DNA of 17,816 nt, taken from REEB95 sp050729835. Its GTDB lineage: Bacteria > Pseudomonadota > Alphaproteobacteria > ATCC43930 > CGMCC-115725. Shown here piece by piece: positions 1-5,621 of this stretch. The notes under the pieces were generated by a model, which was given only the letters and a program-made list of their open reading frames with translations, was not told the DNA's origin and did no database searches. A program made the translations under genes and the position numbers. Position 1 is the stretch's first letter; every line of letters begins with the position of its first letter. Where the stretch lies: NCBI GenBank assembly GCA_050729835.1, contig JBOHLS010000039.1:1-17816 (forward strand), given 5' to 3'.

Positions 1-118
1 TTGCCGCATAGCGCGGAAAACCGCGGCAAAACCGGCGCCGCCAGCCAAAAAAATCACGGCAGAAAACCCGACCGCCGATCGCCGCCAAAGAAAATTCCTG
101 AAAATACGGGGTTTTTAG
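1..118. other. GC-rich left edge, no gene callable
   Basis: Two plus-strand frames are open from the window edge. One ends at TAG 116-118 and the other at TGA 133-135. Either could be the tail of an upstream gene, but neither shows a motif I recognise. Positions 1-7 and 23-29 form an inverted repeat (TTGCCGC / GCGGCAA), with an alternative tight hairpin CGCGG-AAAA-CCGCG at 12-25. Composition changes from GC-rich to AT-richer near position 85-120, just before the HD-domain reading frame begins. Confidence 0.3.
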
Positions 119-163
119 AGGTGGCCTCTAATTGACTCGCCTCTGTTACAGCGACTGCGGGAC

Positions 164-1684
164 GTGCATCAAACCGGCCTCGCTTATCATGTTTATCCCT
201 CTGCTCGACACAGTCGGTTTGAACATAGCCTTGGGGCGGCAACCATCGCTTCTCGCGTTTTTGATGCGGTTCTCCATAAGCAGCGGGGCGATATCCGCGA
301 TATAGCTAGAGCGATTGGCTCAAAAAAGCCTGACATAGAGATATTGCGGTTTAAGCAGGAATTGCGACTGGCTGCACTCCTGCATGATACGGGTCACAGC
401 CTTTTCAGTCATACCTCGGAGCGCGTATTTGAGGGGCTCAAGCCACTCGTGAATGCGTCGAAAGAATTGTCGAGGTTTGTCGGAAAACAAAAGGGTGCTG
501 GTGAGGTGCTTTCCTTCTGCCTTACTCTCACGCCAGCTGTTTCGCAGTTATTAGATCGAGCAGGCAAAAATCTAATCGGAGATAGGGCGTTTTTTGATGA
601 TTACAATGGTCCCATTGACCTAAATAATGTAGCTCTAATCATTGTCGGAAGATCCGGACACCCCTTTCTGCAATTCCTTGGGGATATTGTGTCGTCAGGA
701 TTCGACGCCGACAAATTGGATTATTTGCTGCGCGACGCGACAGCGGCGGGATTACCACTGAAATATGATATTGACCGGTACCTTTATGATGTACGTCTCG
801 TAAAGGAATTTTTGGCAGATGGCGATGATGAATTAAAAAAGCTCTATTCCCGTCTTGGACACAAAATCACTCGACTGCCTGCCACGCATAAGTTTCGCTA
901 TCCTAACTTTGAGACGTACAGGCTTAGGCTCTCCCGCCGAGCAATGAACGTTATCGAACAAATTGTAATCTGCAAGATGATGCTCTTCAGCTACATCTAC
1001 CACCATGGCAAGGTCCGAGCTTCGGAAGGACTGTTGGAAAGGTTGTTGCGGCGGAACCTCAAAATTTGGAAGGCAAACAAGGAAACTGCTGCAAGAATTA
1101 TGATTCGTTTTCTTGAAATGACTGATTCCTCCCTGCCTGGCCTAGGTGAAACCAAGACCAGCGATCGGATCCTCAGCAATTACACATATAGGCTTGTGAA
1201 CCGATTTTTGCCGAGAGAGGTCTATAGCATTAGCGGTCCATCGGCCTCACATGCGTCACGGGTGATAATCCAAGAGTTCCTTTTGAAACTGCACGACAAG
1301 AAACTCCGCGAGTCGCTCATATCTGATTTAGAGCGGGCCATCGGTGTGGAATTAATCAAGAGTCGACCCGAATTAGGAACCAGCGTTTCTGAAGCGTTGG
1401 CTCAGGCGGGAGTTTGGGTTGATGCCCCGACGCCTCCGAAATTTGAGGACATAGACACCTTAGTGGGCGGATCGAAAAGTACGGATGCGGGTGTCGCCGT
1501 CGCGCAGATATTTCCAATCCGCCAGTGGACGGAGGCATACGAACACTATCGCTACCAAGTGAGAATATTTTCTTTTTCAGAATACTGGGCTTCGACGAGA
1601 GACGCGGCAAAAACGGCAATGAAAAGTGTTCTTAAAATTTCTGGTGATGAGTTTTACGACAATATCAGACGTGGCCGGAGCTAA
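164..1684 (+). CDS. HD-superfamily phosphohydrolase (COG1078-like), N-terminus missing
   Basis: Members of this family are metal-dependent phosphohydrolases; several act on dNTPs or other nucleotides, and the substrate here is unknown. Counting from GTG 164, the metal-site residues are visible: H21 in RFEHSLG, H74-D75 in LLHDTGHS, then H78 and H83, and D183/D186 in DADKLDYLLRD. The C-terminal two thirds are rich in charged and helical residues with no second domain I can name. The frame is open from 119, and conserved family residues (LIDSPLLQRLRD) are encoded before GTG 164. No ATG, GTG or TTG lies between the stop at 116-118 and 164; only CTG 143 and ATT 131 are available. The usual DPIHG-type N-terminal strand is absent. 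The gene is therefore either 5'-truncated or uses a rare start. Base composition is far more AT-rich than the genes to the right, which suggests horizontal transfer. I am sure of the family and unsure whether the gene is functional. Confidence 0.75.
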   Translation: MHQTGLAYHVYPSARHSRFEHSLGAATIASRVFDAVLHKQRGDIRDIARAIGSKKPDIEILRFKQELRLAALLHDTGHSLFSHTSERVFEGLKPLVNASKELSRFVGKQKGAGEVLSFCLTLTPAVSQLLDRAGKNLIGDRAFFDDYNGPIDLNNVALIIVGRSGHPFLQFLGDIVSSGFDADKLDYLLRDATAAGLPLKYDIDRYLYDVRLVKEFLADGDDELKKLYSRLGHKITRLPATHKFRYPNFETYRLRLSRRAMNVIEQIVICKMMLFSYIYHHGKVRASEGLLERLLRRNLKIWKANKETAARIMIRFLEMTDSSLPGLGETKTSDRILSNYTYRLVNRFLPREVYSISGPSASHASRVIIQEFLLKLHDKKLRESLISDLERAIGVELIKSRPELGTSVSEALAQAGVWVDAPTPPKFEDIDTLVGGSKSTDAGVAVAQIFPIRQWTEAYEHYRYQVRIFSFSEYWASTRDAAKTAMKSVLKISGDEFYDNIRRGRS

Positions 1685-1951
1685 TCCGCGGCGATCAAGC
1701 AACGGTCGCCAGCGCTGGCGCTACGCGCACCATTCATCCCGCCATAGGGTGCAGGGGCATCAAGTTTTCATCGACGGCCATCAATGGCCATCAGGAGCAA
1801 CCGAAAGCCTCCAACGCCCTTAAGCACCCTGGATGACGCGTGTGACGCATGTGACGCTGGTTTTGGAAGCTCCCTGAGGAGAGATTCTAACTATAGATTT
1901 TTTATCGTAGGAAGTATCATTGCGTCACTAACGTCATCGGCTGCTAGTTGA
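1685..1951 (+). pseudogene. Decayed reading frame in the AT-rich block
   Basis: The frame of the HD gene continues past its stop, is interrupted by TAG 1745-1747, and then stays open to TGA 1949-1951. The segment around 1829-1870 reads TLDDACDACDAGFG, and a hydrophobic stretch (FFIVGSIIASL) follows. No start codon with a ribosome site is evident. I do not recognise the protein. It may be the tail of a decayed mobile-element gene, or only chance openness caused by the 9-bp repeats. The remainder of 1685-2162 holds repeats and hairpins but no gene I can support. Confidence 0.25.
1834..1860 (+). repeat. Three 9-bp tandem units, TGACGC-type
   Basis: Three adjacent units read TGACGCGTG, TGACGCATG and TGACGCTGG. 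The first two differ at one base, and the third diverges in its last three. They sit in the AT-rich block between the HD gene and tRNA-Arg. Further copies of the core appear inverted just downstream (GCGTCA and ACGTCA near 1922-1936). They could be protein-binding iterons or simply a repetitive coding remnant. Confidence 0.5.
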
Positions 1952-1983
1952 AAAGTTGTGTACATCAAAAACCGCTTTCCTAT

Positions 1984-2011
1984 CCCGAGCGCCTATAAGC
2001 AATCGCTCGGG
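1984..2011. repeat. Perfect 8-bp inverted repeat with 12-nt loop
   Basis: CCCGAGCG at 1984-1991 is the exact reverse complement of CGCTCGGG at 2004-2011. There is no T-run directly after it on the plus strand. On the minus strand a T-run (GGTTTTTG) follows about 15 bases beyond the stem, too far for a standard terminator. It may be a recombinase or regulator site, or a structural element of the island end. Confidence 0.45.
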
Positions 2012-2067
2012 TACTCCATAGCCCATGCATGGTAGGCGAGATTCCCGATGACGATTTCTGGCACACT

Positions 2068-2092
2068 CCTGTCACACTGAATTTGTGACAGG
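2068..2092. repeat. Perfect 8-bp hairpin, possible weak terminator
   Basis: CCTGTCAC (2068-2075) and GTGACAGG (2085-2092) flank a 9-nt loop. The sequence after it on the plus strand is GCTTGTTTTG, a weak T-rich tail, so this could be a poor intrinsic terminator. It lies about 70 bases before the 5' end of tRNA-Arg, so an integrase or excisionase arm site is an equally reasonable reading. Confidence 0.45.
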
Positions 2093-2162
2093 GCTTGTTT
2101 TGAGGATTCGGCGCTAGTAGAATCACTTTCGTAACAGATTGATTCTTGGGTGTTTTTAGCGG

Positions 2163-2239
<77 letters not shown>

Positions 2240-2318
2240 GCCCGATTTCGTCATGCGCGCGCCCCGAGCGACCTGCAAACGCCCGGTTTCCGGCCCAATG
2301 CGGGTCGGTTTCGTAACG

Positions 2319-2348
2319 TTGCCGTGAGCCGGCGATTACCCTCTATAT
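2319..2348 (+). promoter_or_regulatory. Possible sigma70-type promoter for the CHRD gene
   Basis: TTGCCG at 2319-2324 and CTATAT at 2343-2348 are separated by 18 bases and lie about 100 bases before the start codon. The boxes are only a moderate match, and no other evidence supports them. The rest of 2240-2447 is GC-rich with no further feature seen. Confidence 0.25.
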
Positions 2349-2447
2349 CGGCGACGGCCGAACGCCTAGACTTGTGTCGATCTGCGATGGGGTCGCCGCT
2401 TGCGGACCGACGCCGCGCTCAAACAAACCGATCGAAGGAGGGATGGC

Positions 2448-2906
2448 ATGATGGGTACAGTTTCTCGGCGGATTGTCCTCGCGCTCGCGGCATTGGCCTG
2501 CGTCGCTTGGGCGGGAACGGCGACCGCCGCGCCAGTGAAATTCAAGGTGCAGTTGACCGCAGCCGCGGAAACGCCGCCGTCGGGAACGATGGGCAAAGGA
2601 GTCGCCAACCTGACCTGGAACGCGAGCACGCGTGTGCTGACCTGGCACGTGACCTATAGCGGCCTGTCGAGCGCCGCGACCATGGCGCACTTCCACCACG
2701 GCGCCGCCGGGCAGAGCGGCCCCGTGGTGATTTGGATCACCAAGAAAGGCAGCCCGGTGAAGAGCCCAATCGTCGGCAAGGCCACGCTGACGCCGGAACA
2801 GGCGCAGCAGCTCGCGGCCGGCGACTGGTACATCAACGTGCACAGCACCGATCACCCCGGCGGCGAGATCCGCGGCCAAGTGGTCCCGCCCAAGGCGAAG
2901 ATGTGA
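2448..2906 (+). CDS. Exported CHRD-domain protein
   Basis: A 152-residue protein. Residues 1-28 form a signal peptide: RR at 7-8, a hydrophobic core, and cleavage expected near the Ala-rich TATAA. The mature part is a single CHRD domain, the beta-rich fold first described in chordin and common in bacterial secreted proteins. Visible hallmarks are VQLTAAAETPP near its start, MAHFHHG in the middle, and the ending YINVHSTDHPGGEIRGQV. Its role in bacteria is unknown. ATG 2448 is chosen because AAGGAGGG at 2435-2442 sits just upstream; the frame also opens earlier, at 2400, but without a ribosome site. The gene stands alone after tRNA-Arg, and its stop lies 7 bases from the stop of the convergent cytochrome b gene. 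Its composition matches the core genome. Confidence 0.85.
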   Translation: MMGTVSRRIVLALAALACVAWAGTATAAPVKFKVQLTAAAETPPSGTMGKGVANLTWNASTRVLTWHVTYSGLSSAATMAHFHHGAAGQSGPVVIWITKKGSPVKSPIVGKATLTPEQAQQLAAGDWYINVHSTDHPGGEIRGQVVPPKAKM

Positions 2907-2913
2907 CGGTCGC

Positions 2914-3564
2914 CTAGAGGAAATTGACAAGCAGAGCGACGATGAGAACGCTGCCGCCGAAAATCACGAGCGCGCGGACCGTTCCGGCCAAAGCCGGCGG
3001 CGGCGCGTCCGGCGGCAGCGTCTTGCGTCCGGTGATCATTGGCAGCGCCAAGTTCTGGCCCTTGGCCGCCCAATAAAGGGCAACCGCGAGGACGTGTAGC
3101 GTCACCGCGGCGAGCAACGTCCACCATAAGACTGTGTGCAGCGCGTCGATCAGGTTGCTGATCGGCGCCGGCACGATATGGGTCAATGGACCGTCATCGG
3201 CGATGTCGTTGTTGATGTAGAGGCCGGTCAGCGTCTCGCCGAGCAGCAGCGCCAGCAGCAGAATCACCATCCAGCCGCCGGCCGGATTGTGACCACGCTG
3301 ACGATCGGGCTCGCGGCGGAAAAGGTGCGCGAGATGCGCCAAGGCGGCGCGCGGCGCGGCGAGAAAGCCGGCGAAGCGCGCGGTCTCGCTGCCGACCAGA
3401 CCCCACAGCAGGCGAAAGAGCACTAGCACGAGCAGCGCGGTGCCGATCCAGGCGTGCCAATCCATCCAATCGAGCCGCCACGTCGCATAGGCGGCGACGA
3501 CCAGCACGGCCGTGAGCCAGTGGAAAAGACGCGTCGGCGCGTCCCAGATCACGACCTTGCGCAT
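2914..3564 (-). CDS. Cytochrome b561 / Ni-Fe hydrogenase-type cytochrome b family protein
   Basis: A 216-residue integral membrane protein that likely carries electrons through the inner membrane with two b hemes. The start MRKVVIWDAPTRLFHW is typical of the family. Four histidines in helices are placed to bind heme: H15, H37, H143 and H157. Four helices fall at about 15-33, 38-58, 98-116 and 145-166, and a fifth hydrophobic segment lies at the C-terminus. The start has a G-rich ribosome site (GGGGTGGGG) directly upstream. These proteins are often encoded beside a c-type cytochrome or another exported redox protein. Here the gene upstream on the same strand is a broken small exported cysteine-containing protein with no CXXCH, 91 bases away. 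The specific electron partner cannot be told. Confidence 0.85.
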   Translation of the reverse strand: MRKVVIWDAPTRLFHWLTAVLVVAAYATWRLDWMDWHAWIGTALLVLVLFRLLWGLVGSETARFAGFLAAPRAALAHLAHLFRREPDRQRGHNPAGGWMVILLLALLLGETLTGLYINNDIADDGPLTHIVPAPISNLIDALHTVLWWTLLAAVTLHVLAVALYWAAKGQNLALPMITGRKTLPPDAPPPALAGTVRALVIFGGSVLIVALLVNFL

Positions 3565-3655
3565 CGCCCCACCCCCGTGCCGGCGGCGATCTTAGCGCCG
3601 TCGGCAATGGCGCGGCCAATCACGCGTCCGCAACTGGCGGCGGCGACGCTTTGGC

Positions 3656-4001
3656 TTAGAGGTGGATCTGATGGCAGCCGGGAACCGGCGGGCCGTGATA
3701 ATCGACGCCGCCCGGCAAGGTCGGGATGCAGCACGTCGCCGCAGCGCACGTGGGCGACCCGGCGGGCGGCAGCCAAGGAGCGCTTGACGTAATAGTCGAC
3801 CTGGCGCAGCTCGGCGACGCATTGCTGATCGGATGTCGCCTGCTGCGCGGCGTCGGTATTGGGGCCGGGTTTGAGCTTGGTGTTGACGAAATCTGCCGCC
3901 TTCGGCAGTTGCGCGCAGGTGATCTGCGACTGCGATTACGCCGCGGCCAAACCGGGCGCCAGAAGCATGGCGACGGCCAGCGTCGCAAATATCAACCGCA
4001 T
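3656..4001 (-). pseudogene. Broken gene for a small exported cysteine-containing protein
   Basis: From ATG 4001 the frame encodes a clean signal peptide (MRLIFATLAVAMLLAPGLAAA). It then meets TAA at 3936-3938 exactly where the mature protein should begin. Past that stop the same frame continues with protein-like sequence: ITCAQLPKAADFVNTKLKPG, QQCVAELRQVDYYVKRSL and RRVAHVRCGDVLHPD. Near 3720 the sensible reading moves to another frame, ending GGVDYHGPPVPGCHQIHL at TAA 3656-3658. The intact ancestor would be about 110 residues with four cysteines. There is no heme-binding CXXCH. I do not recognise the family. One nonsense change plus one frameshift implies a pseudogene unless both are sequence errors. 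A ribosome site (GAGAGGAG) precedes the start. It lies between iorB and the cytochrome b gene on the same strand. Confidence 0.6.
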
Positions 4002-4097
4002 TGGAACTCCTCTCTCGCGCGAGCCGACGCGAACCACGATGCGATAGCGCTCAATCGGGGCGTAATTGCGGCAAGGCGTGCGGGACTATTCGGCCGC

Positions 4098-5621
4098 CTA
4101 GAGCACGACGCGCTTTTCGATCTCGGCCAACGTCGCCGCCAGCCGCGCGCCTTCGGGATCGGCGAGCGCCGCGGTGCGGGCGCTGGCCACCGCATCGGCG
4201 GCGATGGCGGCCGGCAGACGCCGCGCCAGCGCCGGCCGGACTACATGCTCGAAGATGGCGCGATAGTTCGCCATGCCGCGCTTCCAGGTGTCGCCATAGC
4301 CCTTGATCAGGTTGGCGCATTCGGCGATCTCGAGCGCGAGATGCGGCGACAACGGCGCGGCATCGGCGATCGCCGCGAGCCAGGTCTCGATCTCGCGCTG
4401 CTCGGCCTGGAAGCGATGCGTCTTCCGCCGATAGCGCCGCAACGAAGCAAGCACCTTCAAGCGCAGATAGCCCGCGACCGTATGGGTCTTGATGCGCATC
4501 CCCCAATAGGCGCGACCGAGCCAGCCGCGCCGCTCCGCCAGCGCCAGGATCGGCCGGGCCAGCGCCGGCGGCAGGATCGAGCACAACTCGTCGATGCCGG
4601 GCTTGAAATATTCGACGACGCGCACCGGGTCGCCTGCCGCCGCGCCGAGCTCGGTCCGGATGCGCGCCAGCCGCGCCGGATCGGACTTGACCTGCGCGAC
4701 GCGGATCACGTCCTCGAACGACAGGCGCAATGCCAAGTGACGCGCGGTTGTGTGCGCGAGCCTGCCGCCGAGCTTGGCGGCCGCGTCGACGGCGACGATG
4801 CGCTTGACGCGGTCGAGATAGTCCCAGGCATAGTCGGCGTCTTGGTAATGCGCCAGGCGGCGCAGGCCTTCGACCGCAACCGGCCGCACGGCTTCGGGCA
4901 ACGTCGCGGCTTCGGCTTCGAGCGTCGCGAGATCAGCCGCGCCGGCGCGCCAGCGTTTTTCCAGCGGATGCGGCGCCTGCGACTGGCCGCTTTGTGCCGC
5001 CGCCAAACCGGCATGGAAGCCGCGCAGATTGGCCTCCGCCGCCCGGCCGCCTTCGGCGATCGCGGCCTCGAAGGCGCCGACCGGAATCGCCAGCATGCCC
5101 GTGCCGGCGAGCGCGCCGAGCATCACGGCGTTGACCATCGCGTCAGCGTCGCGCGCCAGCGCCTCGAGATCGAGGATCAGGTTGGCGCTCGCGTGGCGGC
5201 CGACGAGTTCGACCAGCCGCGTATCGTCGAGCCTTCCGTCGGCCATCGCCGTCTTCTCGGGCATGATGTAGCTGCGCGCCAGCGAGACGACGACGTGGGT
5301 GCGATCGGGCGTGACGAAGCCGAGGGCGATCTGCCGCGCCGCCTCGGCCAGCTCGGTCGCCAGCAACAGGTCGACGTCGCCGATGCCGGGCATCAGCGCC
5401 ATCACCGGCCGCCTTCCGCCGAGCGCGGACGCCGGCACCGGCATGATCTCGATATAATAGGTGGTGGCGCCAGTGCGCTGGGCGACGCCGGGGATCGAGG
5501 TGCTCTGCGCCGGAAAGCCGCAGCGCGCAGCCGCGGCGACGATCCACCCGGTGAGCACGCCGCCGCCCTCGCCGCCGAGCGCGGCGATCAGAATCGAGAG
5601 CGGGCGGATCTCGGCCGTCAT
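4098..5621 (-). CDS. iorB: Indolepyruvate ferredoxin oxidoreductase, beta subunit (IorB-type with C-terminal extension)
   Basis: With IorA, this enzyme converts aryl-pyruvates (indolepyruvate, phenylpyruvate) and CoA to aryl-acetyl-CoA and CO2 while reducing ferredoxin, in the cytoplasm. The protein has 507 residues. Residues ~9-205 are the pyruvate-ferredoxin oxidoreductase gamma-type domain: glycine-rich ALGGEGGG at 14-21, then IPGVAQRTGATTYYIEI. Residues ~220-500 are the extra C-terminal domain found in proteobacterial IorB (DUF6537 type, with YFKPGIDELCS and LIKGYGDTWKRG). That domain makes the protein more than twice as long as archaeal IorB. The start ATG 5621 overlaps the TGA of iorA by four bases (ATGA), so translation is likely coupled. 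The same frame stays open far upstream inside iorA, but that part is not protein-like. Confidence 0.93.
   Translation of the reverse strand: MTAEIRPLSILIAALGGEGGGVLTGWIVAAAARCGFPAQSTSIPGVAQRTGATTYYIEIMPVPASALGGRRPVMALMPGIGDVDLLLATELAEAARQIALGFVTPDRTHVVVSLARSYIMPEKTAMADGRLDDTRLVELVGRHASANLILDLEALARDADAMVNAVMLGALAGTGMLAIPVGAFEAAIAEGGRAAEANLRGFHAGLAAAQSGQSQAPHPLEKRWRAGAADLATLEAEAATLPEAVRPVAVEGLRRLAHYQDADYAWDYLDRVKRIVAVDAAAKLGGRLAHTTARHLALRLSFEDVIRVAQVKSDPARLARIRTELGAAAGDPVRVVEYFKPGIDELCSILPPALARPILALAERRGWLGRAYWGMRIKTHTVAGYLRLKVLASLRRYRRKTHRFQAEQREIETWLAAIADAAPLSPHLALEIAECANLIKGYGDTWKRGMANYRAIFEHVVRPALARRLPAAIAADAVASARTAALADPEGARLAATLAEIEKRVVL

Noticed and set aside
2023..2032. CCATGCATGG palindrome
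   Set aside because: Short, single, and without context suggesting a binding site; likely chance.
2400..2447. Earlier start for the CHRD protein
   Set aside because: It would place about 16 charged residues before the signal peptide and ignores the strong AAGGAGGG site just before ATG 2448.
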